Positions 18,881 to 24,509 of a DNA stretch of 64,000 nucleotides are shown here, one piece after another. The position numbers were made by a program, and so were the translations under genes. Where the stretch lies: positions 286,485 to 350,484 of the forward strand of contig CANNFQ010000003.1 in the NCBI GenBank assembly GCA_947503925.1, written 5' to 3'. This DNA is from an uncultured Paracoccaceae bacterium. GTDB taxonomy: Bacteria; Pseudomonadota; Alphaproteobacteria; Rhodobacterales; Rhodobacteraceae. Each line of letters begins with the position of its first letter. Positions within the stretch are counted from its first letter, which is position 1. The notes beneath the pieces are model-generated. The model was not told where the DNA came from, ran no database searches, and saw nothing but the letters and a program-made list of their open reading frames with translations.

Positions 18881-19008
18881 GGAACAAGGCATTTGCAGGA
18901 TGATTTTCCGCCACCGGATTGCTCCGGGCTGGGGTTGAACCAGCACGGGCCTTGTGGCCCAGGCCCTGAAAGGCCTCGCGTCTACCTGTAATCCTGACAT
19001 TCATTTCC
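18881..19008 (-). ncRNA. Y-RNA-like module Y8 with a permuted class II (Leu-like) tRNA domain
   Basis: Read on the minus strand. Outer stem GGAA/TTCC; internal loop AATG against GCCTTG; inner stem CAGGAT/ATCCTG; then TACA. The enclosed domain is a tRNALeu-like sequence opened at the D-loop. GGTAGACGC comes first, then an anticodon-like arm (AGGCC/GGCCT), a long variable arm (GGGCC-ACAA-GGCCC), a T arm (GCTGG-TTCAACC-CCAGC), and an acceptor stem CCGGA/TCCGG capped by a GCAA tetraloop. The 5' half of the D arm, TGGCGGAAAA, comes last. It is the module nearest the protein genes and 30 bases before the next start codon. Confidence 0.75.
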
Positions 19009-19018
19009 AAAATCTGGG

Positions 19019-19095
19019 TCCGGGGGACAAGGGAAGCGTGAGATGCCTTTCGGCGACCGTTTTCTGCGATGTAATCCCACGGGCATTCCCCCGGA
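19019..19095 (-). ncRNA. Y-RNA-like module Y7, no tRNA domain
   Basis: Outer stem TCCGGGGGA/TCCCCCGGA (9 bp, perfect); internal loop ATGCC against CCCTTG; inner stem CGTGGGAT/ATCTCACG (8 bp with one G-U); then the shared TACA. The short head contains a GCC-GAAA-GGC hairpin in place of a tRNA-like domain. Both stems differ in sequence from the other modules yet still pair. It lies 10 bases from Y8. Confidence 0.78.
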
Positions 19096-19242
19096 TGTGT
19101 TTCCTTTCATTTGTGCGAGGTGATGAGGGCAGTGCCCGGACCTCGGGGTGGGTGCGAAGCGCCCTCCCCATGGGGGAGGTCCGTGCGCTGCCCGGCGATG
19201 CCGGGCGGAACATTCCCTCCGCGCGCCACGCTCAAATTCATT
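19096..19242 (-). other. Structured spacer between tRNA-Gln-like gene and Y7
   Basis: 147 bases without a gene. It holds a perfect 17-base hairpin GCCCGGC-GAT-GCCGGGC (19190-19206). A longer inverted repeat, CGGACCTC/GAGGTCCG (19137-19183), encloses further GC-rich palindromes such as CCCCATGGGG. It does not carry the TACA or ATGCC marks of the Y modules. It may be an RNA processing or stability element; its role is unknown. Confidence 0.5.
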
Positions 19243-19318
19243 TGGTTGGAAAGGCAGGGCTCGAACCTGCGACCCACGGTACCAAAAACCGTTGCTCTAC
19301 CAACTGAGCTACCTTCCA
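19243..19318 (-). tRNA. tRNA-Gln(UUG)-like gene with encoded CCA
   Basis: A complete 76-base cloverleaf: acceptor TGGAAGG/CTTTCCA (one G-U), D arm GCTC-AGTTGGTA-GAGC, anticodon arm ACGGT-TTTTGGT-ACCGT, variable GGGTC, T arm GCAGG-TTCGAGC-CCTGC, discriminator A, CCA. Anticodon positions 34-36 read TTG (Gln). Base 37 is G where tRNAGln normally has A, and the discriminator is A rather than G, so decoding as Gln is uncertain. It begins five bases after Y6 and so could serve as an RNase P cut point for it. Confidence 0.88.
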
Positions 19319-19323
19319 ATGGT

Positions 19324-19386
19324 GGAGGACAAGGGTTCAGTGAGACGCTGACATTTTCAAAGATGTAGTCCCACAGGCATTCCTCC
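19324..19386 (-). ncRNA. Y-RNA-like module Y6, short, between two tRNAs
   Basis: Outer stem GGAGGA/TCCTCC (perfect); internal loop ATGCC against CCCTTG; inner stem GTGGGAC/GTCTCAC (7 bp, one G-U); TACA. The head is only a small ACAT/ATGT hairpin. It is 63 bases long and lies seven bases from the CCA end of the tRNA-Pro-like gene and five bases from the tRNA-Gln-like 5' end. Ordinary tRNA processing would therefore release it. Confidence 0.78.
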
Positions 19387-19393
19387 GGTTGGG

Positions 19394-19470
19394 TGGTCAG
19401 GGATAGAGGATTCGAACCTCCGGCCTCTGCAATCCGAATGCAGCACTCTACCAGACTGAGCTAATCCCTG
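19394..19470 (-). tRNA. tRNA-Pro(CGG)-like gene with encoded CCA
   Basis: A complete 77-base cloverleaf: acceptor CAGGGAT/ATCCCTG (7 perfect pairs), D arm GCTC-AGTCTGGTA-GAGT, anticodon arm CTGCA-TTCGGAT-TGCAG, variable AGGCC, T arm GGAGG-TTCGAAT-CCTCT, discriminator A, CCA. Positions 34-36 read CGG (Pro), but base 37 is A where tRNAPro carries the conserved (methylated) G37. C1-G72 and A73 agree with Pro identity. Not an ordinary housekeeping tRNA by its body, which looks like the generic TAGCTCAG type. Confidence 0.88.
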
Positions 19471-19559
19471 GCCGTTTTGATCCCAAACGGGGCCTTGGTG
19501 GGCGACGCGGTTTTAGCATCGCGCATTTCGGTCCCGCAAGGGGGTGATCATGATGCCCC
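19471..19559 (-). other. Spacer between Y5 and the tRNA-Pro-like gene
   Basis: 89 bases with no gene. It includes a hairpin directly before the tRNA 5' end (CCGTTT ... AAACGG on the minus strand) and a GGGACCGAAA stretch like the CCGAAA spacer seen between other modules. No TACA-marked stem could be paired, so I do not call a module here; it may be a decayed one. Confidence 0.4.
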
Positions 19560-19684
19560 GGCGACAAGTATCTGGCGAAACGTTACGCGCTCTATCCATC
19601 TGAGCTATCCCGTCATGGTAACGGGAGTGGGATTCGAACCCACGACCTCGACATTCGTAGTGTAGTTCCACCAAGGCATTCGCC
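19560..19684 (-). ncRNA. Y-RNA-like module Y5 with permuted Arg-like tRNA domain
   Basis: Outer stem GGCGA/TCGCC; ATGCC loop against ACTTG; inner stem GGTGGAAC/GTTTCGCC; TACA. The head is a tRNA opened in the anticodon loop with halves in reverse order. First comes CTACGAA (as in the ACG-type Arg loop), then variable AGGTC, T arm GTGGG-TTCGAAT-CCCAC and acceptor TCCCGT. The joint TACCATG still contains CCA. Then come ACGGGA, TA, D arm GCTC-AGATGGATA-GAGC, and CGTAAC back into the stem. The two acceptor halves pair perfectly over 6 bp as a closed hairpin. Confidence 0.88.
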
Positions 19685-19698
19685 AGAGCTGTTTCGGG

Positions 19699-19836
19699 TC
19701 CGGCAACAAGGGATGGGTGAAACGAAGGGGAACTGCTCTACCAGCTGAGCTACATCGCTCCGGTTGTCCCGGCTGCGATGGCGGGGTTCGAACCCGCGAC
19801 CAATTCATTAATGTAGTTCCACCAGCATTTGCCGGA
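19699..19836 (-). ncRNA. Y-RNA-like module Y4 with permuted tRNA domain
   Basis: Outer stem TCCGGCAA/TTGCCGGA (8 bp); loop ATGCT against CCCTTG; inner stem GGTGGAAC/GTTTCACC; TACA. Opened at the anticodon loop. The 3' anticodon strand GAATT comes first, then variable GGTC and T arm GCGGG-TTCGAAC-CCCGC. The acceptor CATCGC/GCGATG is closed by a nested CCGG-GACAA-CCGG hairpin instead of free ends. Then TA, D arm GCTC-AGCTGGTA-GAGC, and AGTTC, which pairs with GAATT (one G-U). Confidence 0.88.
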
Positions 19837-19848
19837 AGTTTCAGGTTC

Positions 19849-19992
19849 GGCGACAAGGATAAAGAAACAGTTCGGGGTCCCGCCCCCTTCCCTGCGGGGA
19901 AGGTTTTCCGTCTGGGCGCCGGCAAGGAGAGGAGTTGAACCTACTCGGATGATCCCGCTTGGTGCTGCAATGTAGTTCCTTTGGCATTCGCC
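19849..19992 (-). ncRNA. Y-RNA-like module Y3 with degenerate tRNA-like head
   Basis: Outer stem GGCGA/TCGCC; loop ATGCC against TCCTTG. The inner stem AAAGGAAC/GTTTCTTT is the clearest compensatory change in the set, because four pairs differ from GGTGGAAC/GTTTCACC and all still pair. TACA follows. The head (about 100 bases) has a T-loop-like GG-TTCAACT-CC with an imperfect stem and a long hairpin CCTTCCC-CGCA-GGGAAGG inside a CGCCC/GGGCG stem. The tRNA resemblance is weak. Confidence 0.8.
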
Positions 19993-20006
19993 AGATTATC
20001 AAGGCT

Positions 20007-20097
20007 TGGCAACAAGGGTTTGGTGAAACACCCCCTCGCGCGCATCCCTGCGGGACGACCTTCGAGAGCCCTGATGTAGTTCCACCGGCATTTGCCA
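20007..20097 (-). ncRNA. Y-RNA-like module Y2, hairpin head
   Basis: Outer stem TGGCAA/TTGCCA; loop ATGCC against CCCTTG; inner stem GGTGGAAC/GTTTCACC; TACA. The head is a simple stem, CTCTCG/CGAGGG enclosing CGTCCC-GCA-GGGATG, with no T or D arm. Relative to Y1, the outer stem has G-C replaced by A-T with pairing kept. Confidence 0.82.
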
Positions 20098-20117
20098 TGC
20101 TGTTTTCTCTTTCGGTT

Positions 20118-20242
20118 CCGGCGACAATCGGGGGCGAAACGATAACTGAGCTACATCATTTCCATGATGGCGAGAGTTGAACCCGCGACCTCTGATCCAT
20201 TGGACCAGCGCTCTACCCTGTAGTTCCACCGGCATTCGCCGG
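20118..20242 (-). ncRNA. Y-RNA-like module Y1 with tRNA domain permuted at the D-loop
   Basis: Outer stem CCGGCGA/TCGCCGG; loop ATGCC against GATTG; inner stem GGTGGAAC/GTTTCGCC; TACA. The head reads GGGTA-GAGC (3' half of D arm), anticodon-like arm CTGGT-CCAATGG-ATCAG, variable AGGTC, T arm GCGGG-TTCAACT-CTCGC, acceptor CATCAT/ATGATG capped by a GGAA tetraloop, TA, and GCTC-AGTT (5' half of D arm). The tRNA is therefore cut exactly between AGTT and GGTA of the D-loop. It is the first module after rsr. Confidence 0.88.
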
Positions 20243-20353
20243 GTTTGATTCCTTTCCTTCCAATCGGCGTCCTACGTTGATTTGGACGACATGGCCGTCT
20301 CGCCATGGCGTGACGTGACCCACGCATTTCCGAGAGTTTCTTTTCCTTTGGAT
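20243..20353 (-). other. Leader between rsr hairpin and Y1
   Basis: 111 bases with no gene. It contains GC-rich palindromes (for example CGCCATGGCG and GACG...CGTC) and a GGAAATGCG stretch that recalls the module 5' strand, but no matching 3' strand or TACA was found. It may be an unstructured leader or the remnant of another module. Confidence 0.35.
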
Positions 20354-20377
20354 GGGTCAGGCGCATCCGCCTGACCC
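20354..20377 (-). other. Perfect 10-bp hairpin just after rsr
   Basis: GGGTCAGGCG at 20354-20363 pairs without mismatch with CGCCTGACCC at 20368-20377, leaving a 4-base loop. It begins four bases after the rsr stop codon. No T tract follows on the minus strand, so full termination is doubtful. It could protect the rsr mRNA end or lower readthrough into the Y-RNA array. Confidence 0.7.
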
Positions 20378-20381
20378 GTTC

Positions 20382-21938
20382 TTAAACATCCACGGCCTCG
20401 ATCTGGCCAACCCAGTGGTCCGGGCCCATCTCCCCGCTCGAGAAAGCGGCGATCTGGTCAAAGACACTGTCCGAGAACCCGCCGATGTTCAGCACATCGG
20501 CACGCTCTTTCGCCTGGGTCGTCCCGTATGGGGCGATATCGATGCAGACCAGTTTGGCCTTCGGGTTCCGCTTTTTCAGCTTCTCCCACATTTGCACCAT
20601 CACCGTCCCGGCATTGCCGTACTGGTTATGCGCCCAGGACTGGTTGTCCGAGACGATGATCACCAGATCCGGGGCACGCCCCTTGGCCAGCAACCATTCC
20701 AGCGGTGCCGCGCAGTTGGTCCCGCCGCCCCACTGATCCGCCAAACGCGCCGCGTTTGTCAGGATCGTGTCGCGTGGTTCCAGCCGCACATCACGCACCT
20801 TCACCTCGAACGGCAGCACCGTTGCGGATGGGTTGCGCCGCAGCACAGCCGCAGACACCAGACCAGCCACATCCACGAACCGTGTCGCTGTTGTGGCCCC
20901 CTTGCGGTAGCCGGTCACAGCGCCGGACATGGACCCGGACACATCCGGGGCAACAACCACCTGACCGCGCAGCTTTGGTACGTTTTGCACCGAAAGCTCC
21001 ATCGCGTCATGCAGCGCCTCCCGGATATCCTCCGGCATCTCCGCAGACATGGCCTGGTAGGCCGTCATCAGCTGGTACGGGAACACCCGTGCCTTGGCGA
21101 TCAGCGCCGGATCACGCAGACGATCTGCGATCATGCGCCGCATCTTCGGCAGGGCCAGAACCCCGTGCCGCAGGAACGTGTTCAGGTTCATACGGGTCAT
21201 CTGCCAGGATGCGTTCTCAGCAATCTTTGCCCACTGTTTCGTAGACAATTCAAGCTGCGTCAGCATCTGGAACGGAACGTTTGGCACGCGGCCACGGCCC
21301 GTTTTCTTGAACCGCAGGAAGTCCTGCACATTTTCCGGCAGCAATGCGACGTCACATGGCCGACCGATGATCCACGCAAACAGCGCGTCTCGCGCCTTCG
21401 AGGAAGGCTTCGGGTGGACCATCTTGATCACATCCGCCAGCGACGGGTCGTTGCCGACATTCGCCTGCAGGATCGCCCGGTCGGCCGCTTCGTTCAGCCA
21501 ATTGGCTACCAGCCGCTTTGGCGCAGAGCCAAGCGATTTCCGCCCGGTTTGCCCCGACCGCATGATCTGCACAAAGGTGCGCAGCATCTTGCCGTTATCC
21601 ACAACACGCCCAAAGACGCGCTGGAACAGGATCGGGTCACGGGCCGACAGAACCGCCAGCAACAGGGCGGGCATATCTTTCATATGGCCCTGTTGCCGGG
21701 TGTAGACCGCTGCCTTTGCAAGAAAGGACGGATCAACCTTTTGCGCCAATTCCAGCGTGCGGGACAGTTCCTGCATCGGGTCCTGGTAGAATGTCTGCCC
21801 AAACGTGCCGGTCATCGCCAGCTGCGCCAAGGCATGCGCATCGGAATAGGTATAGGCCGGTGCCCCCGCCAGATTCGTAGCAGAAGCTGCCGGAAGCAAC
21901 CGGCCTTTCATCGATGCAAACACGGATTTGTTTGCCAT
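20382..21938 (-). CDS. rsr: Ro60-like TROVE/vWA RNA-binding protein (Rsr)
   Basis: A 518-residue bacterial orthologue of the Ro60 ring protein, which binds Y RNAs and misfolded or damaged RNA. The TROVE HEAT-repeat domain spans about residues 20-325 (YTRQQGHMKDMPALLLAVL, FGRVVDNGKMLRTFVQIMRSG). The vWA domain from about 326 has the MIDAS motif DVSGSMSG at D332/S334/S336, with GGGTNCAAPLEW and VIIVSDNQSW. It is the first gene of the minus-strand operon, divergent from rtcR and directly followed by the Y-RNA-like array, its expected RNA partner. Confidence 0.96.
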   Translation of the reverse strand: MANKSVFASMKGRLLPAASATNLAGAPAYTYSDAHALAQLAMTGTFGQTFYQDPMQELSRTLELAQKVDPSFLAKAAVYTRQQGHMKDMPALLLAVLSARDPILFQRVFGRVVDNGKMLRTFVQIMRSGQTGRKSLGSAPKRLVANWLNEAADRAILQANVGNDPSLADVIKMVHPKPSSKARDALFAWIIGRPCDVALLPENVQDFLRFKKTGRGRVPNVPFQMLTQLELSTKQWAKIAENASWQMTRMNLNTFLRHGVLALPKMRRMIADRLRDPALIAKARVFPYQLMTAYQAMSAEMPEDIREALHDAMELSVQNVPKLRGQVVVAPDVSGSMSGAVTGYRKGATTATRFVDVAGLVSAAVLRRNPSATVLPFEVKVRDVRLEPRDTILTNAARLADQWGGGTNCAAPLEWLLAKGRAPDLVIIVSDNQSWAHNQYGNAGTVMVQMWEKLKKRNPKAKLVCIDIAPYGTTQAKERADVLNIGGFSDSVFDQIAAFSSGEMGPDHWVGQIEAVDV

Positions 21939-22083
21939 TTCACTCTCGTCCTTCTTCGTTTCAGTGATGCTGTTTTCGTGGATTTTGAGGGTTGGGCGAA
22001 GAAAAATCGCATTCGCCTTAAGTCACTGTTTTTATTGGAGTATTTTTGGCAAAATGATAATGACTACAGAATTTACGATTTAC

Positions 22084-22103
22084 ACGGATATTACTTTATC
22101 CGT
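22084..22103. promoter_or_regulatory. Inverted repeat in the rsr-rtcR gap, candidate RtcR site
   Basis: ACGGATA (22084-22090) and TATCCGT (22097-22103) form a perfect 7-bp palindrome with a 6-base spacer. It lies 12 bases before the rtcR ATG and about 145 bases upstream of rsr. Position and symmetry fit an activator-binding site for the divergent operon and for self-control of rtcR. The whole gap (21939-22115) is AT-rich compared with its surroundings. I found no GG-N10-GC pattern of a sigma-54 promoter on the rsr strand in it. Confidence 0.55.
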
Positions 22104-22115
22104 ATGGATAATCTT

Positions 22116-23705
22116 ATGAAAAAGAATGTTGTCATCGGCTTTCTGGGGACGAATCTGGACGCGGGCAAGCGCCGCCGCTGGCGTCCCTCTGTGCAGATCA
22201 ATGATCATCCTGATTTTCCTATTACGCGACTGGAATTGCTGCATGATCGGCGCTGGACGGGGCTTGCCACGAAAATCAAAGGCGAGGTTGAACGCGCCCA
22301 TCCCGAGACCGAAGTCTTGCTGCACGAGGTCAATGTCCGCGATCCGTGGGATTTTGAGGAGATGTACGGCGCGATGTTCGATTTCGCCCGTGATTATGGT
22401 TTTGACGATGAGCGCGAGGAATATCACGTCCATCTGACCACCGGCACGCATGTCGCCCAGATCTGCTGGTTCCTGCTGACAGAGGCCCGGCATATCCCGG
22501 CCAAGCTGGTTCAGACCGGCCCACCGCGCGGCGATGATACCGGCCCCGGAACGCTTCAGATCGTTGATCTGGATCTGTCGCGCTACAACGCGCTGCAACA
22601 GCGGTTTGATCTGGTCGCCAAGGAATACAACACCCTGCTGAAAGGTGGGATCGACACGAAGAATGCTGCTTTCAACGCGATGATTGATCGGATGGAAGTT
22701 GTGACATCTAATTCCGATGCCCCATTGCTGCTGATGGGGTCGACAGGAACAGGAAAATCGGACCTTGCCGCCCGGCTTTATGAATTGAAACTGCAACGTC
22801 GTCGTATCAAGGGCCGCTTGGTCCATGTGAATTGTTCGACGCTGAAGGGCGAACGCGCCATGTCCACCTTGTTTGGGCATCGCAGGCAGGCCATTCCCGG
22901 CGCCGGTGCGGACAGGCGGGGCTTGCTGCAAGAGGCTGATGGCGGGGTGCTGTTTCTGGATGAGATTGACGAACTGGATCTCGATGAACAGGCAATGATC
23001 CTGCATGCGGTTGAGACGGGGAAATACCTGCCGCTCGGGTCGGATTACGAGGTCACAAGCCGGTTTCACCTGATTGCGGGGGCAGGGCGTGATCTGGCGG
23101 CTTTGGTGGCGAATGGCCGGTTCCGGGCTGATCTGTTTGCGCGATTGAACCTCTGGACCTTTCATCTGCCCGCCCTGCGCGACCGTCCCGAGGATATTGA
23201 CCCCAATATTGCCTATGAGCTGGCACGAGTGGAAAAGCTACTGGGGCAACAGTTGAGCTTCAATGCGGACGCATTCACCCGCTATCAACGTTTTGCCATA
23301 GATCCGGGCACCGATTGGCCAGGTAACTTTCGCGATCTGTCGGCATCGGTGCAACGCATGTGTACCTTGGCCCCGCGGGGGCGGATCACCTTGGCAATGG
23401 TGGAGGAAGAGATTGCCACCCTGCGCAAGACATGGCGCGATGCGACGCGCGACCCGGATCTGCAGCTATTGCAGGCGCATCTGGGTGACGCAGCGCAGGA
23501 GATCGACATCTTTGATCAGGTGCAATTGGCGGCTGTGATCCGCATCTGTCAGAAAAGCGCGAGCCTAAGCGCGGCTGGTCGCACATTATTCGCCGCCTCC
23601 CGCGCGGCCAGGGCAAGCCGTAACGACGCGGACCGGCTGCGCAAATATCTCGACAAGTTTGGTCTTGATTGGGCGCGATGTCAGGCGGATGCCGTTTCGG
23701 GATAA
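22116..23705 (+). CDS. rtcR: RtcR, CARF-AAA+ activator of the RNA-repair operon
   Basis: A 529-residue regulator. The N-terminal CARF-type sensor (about 1-185; IGFLGTNLDAG, WDFEEMYGAMFDFARDYGF, HVHLTTGTHVAQICWFLL) is the part that in Salmonella senses cyclic-phosphate-ended tRNA fragments. The AAA+ domain has Walker A GSTGTGKS (208-215) and Walker B GVLFLDEIDEL. The C-terminal helix-turn-helix is SLSAAGRTLFAASRAARASRN. The GAFTGA sigma-54 contact loop is replaced by QAIPGA (258-263). ATG 22116 is chosen; ATG 22104 is possible. The frame is open much further upstream, but that part is antisense to rsr. Confidence 0.95.
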   Translation: MKKNVVIGFLGTNLDAGKRRRWRPSVQINDHPDFPITRLELLHDRRWTGLATKIKGEVERAHPETEVLLHEVNVRDPWDFEEMYGAMFDFARDYGFDDEREEYHVHLTTGTHVAQICWFLLTEARHIPAKLVQTGPPRGDDTGPGTLQIVDLDLSRYNALQQRFDLVAKEYNTLLKGGIDTKNAAFNAMIDRMEVVTSNSDAPLLLMGSTGTGKSDLAARLYELKLQRRRIKGRLVHVNCSTLKGERAMSTLFGHRRQAIPGAGADRRGLLQEADGGVLFLDEIDELDLDEQAMILHAVETGKYLPLGSDYEVTSRFHLIAGAGRDLAALVANGRFRADLFARLNLWTFHLPALRDRPEDIDPNIAYELARVEKLLGQQLSFNADAFTRYQRFAIDPGTDWPGNFRDLSASVQRMCTLAPRGRITLAMVEEEIATLRKTWRDATRDPDLQLLQAHLGDAAQEIDIFDQVQLAAVIRICQKSASLSAAGRTLFAASRAARASRNDADRLRKYLDKFGLDWARCQADAVSG

Positions 23706-24463
23706 TCGCGTAGGAAGACCCATTTGTCGCCCTCCGACAGATCGGCATCATAGCTGTAGCCGCCGGCGTTGAAGGATTTGATCGCGTCCGCATCGGTCAG
23801 CCGGTTCTCAATGATGTAACGCGCCATCGCACCGCGCGCCCGTTTGGCGAAGAAGCTGACGATGCGTGGCCTGTCATCTTTCAATTCCATGAAGGTCGGG
23901 TTGATCACCCGCAATTTCAGGGCCTTCCGATCCGCCACGCCGAAATATTCCTGACTGGCGCAGTTGATGAGTGTGTCGGTGCCTTGCGCCGCGCCCTGCC
24001 TATTCAACGCCTTGGCAATCGTGTCGCCCCAATAGTCATACAGCGATTTGCCTCGTCGAGTTTTCAGGCGGCTGCCCATTTCCAGCCGATAAGGCTGGAT
24101 CGCATCCAAAGGTCGCAATAGCCCATAAAGGCCAGACAGAATGCAAAGATGATCCTGTGCCCAAGCCAGATCATCCGATGTTAATGTCCGCGCCTCCAAC
24201 CCCTGATAGGTGTCGCCGTTAAAGGCGAGCGCGGCGGGCTTTGTTATGTCATTGGCGGGATCTTCGGCGAAAGCCTTGAACCGGTCCCTGTTGAGCCGTG
24301 CAAGATCATCGGAAAGCCCCATCAGCCCCTTGAGGTCTTTCAACGTCAGATTGCGTGCCGTTCTGGCAAGGCTGATCGCCTCTTTGGTAAAGACCGGTTG
24401 CGTCGCCGCGGTGGCAACGGGATCCATATCAAGCGATTTTGCGGGTGATATCGTCACGAGCAT
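23681..24463 (-). CDS. yaaA: Peroxide stress protein YaaA (UPF0246)
   Basis: A 260-residue member of the YaaA/DUF328 family, which limits iron-driven damage during peroxide stress. Recognised by LVTISPAKSLDMD at the N-terminus, GDTYQGLEA, LSGLYGLLRPLDAIQPYRLEMG, NCASQEYF and FFAKRARGAMARYIIENR. The length is normal. Its 3' end overlaps rtcR by 25 bases on the opposite strand. Single gene, with hspQ upstream on the same strand. Confidence 0.95.
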   Translation of the reverse strand: MLVTISPAKSLDMDPVATAATQPVFTKEAISLARTARNLTLKDLKGLMGLSDDLARLNRDRFKAFAEDPANDITKPAALAFNGDTYQGLEARTLTSDDLAWAQDHLCILSGLYGLLRPLDAIQPYRLEMGSRLKTRRGKSLYDYWGDTIAKALNRQGAAQGTDTLINCASQEYFGVADRKALKLRVINPTFMELKDDRPRIVSFFAKRARGAMARYIIENRLTDADAIKSFNAGGYSYDADLSEGDKWVFLRDYPETASA

Positions 24464-24509
24464 GGCAGCCTTCCTGTTGGTCTTGCGGAAGACTTAACAC
24501 GTAGGCGGG

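Noticed and set aside
19107..19368. Several open frames of 70-85 codons inside the RNA array
   Set aside because: They run through tRNA and Y-RNA elements, have no ribosome sites, and translate conserved RNA motifs.
18881..20242. CRISPR array
   Set aside because: Repeats here are imperfect, unequal in length and spacing, and fold into paired stems with complementary changes. There are no uniform spacers and no cas genes.
18881..20242. Simple decayed tRNA gene cluster or tRNA pseudogenes
   Set aside because: The tRNA halves occur in reverse order with closed acceptor stems, and each sits in a stem that co-varies between modules. Random decay would not keep this.
20352..22115. Long plus-strand open frame in phase with rtcR, antisense to rsr
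   Set aside because: It is an open frame produced by the codon bias of rsr on the other strand. RtcR homology starts only at 22116.
21939..22115. Sigma-54 promoter upstream of rsr
   Set aside because: I scanned the rsr strand for GG-N10-GC and found no match in this gap. A promoter could lie elsewhere, so this is absence by reading only.
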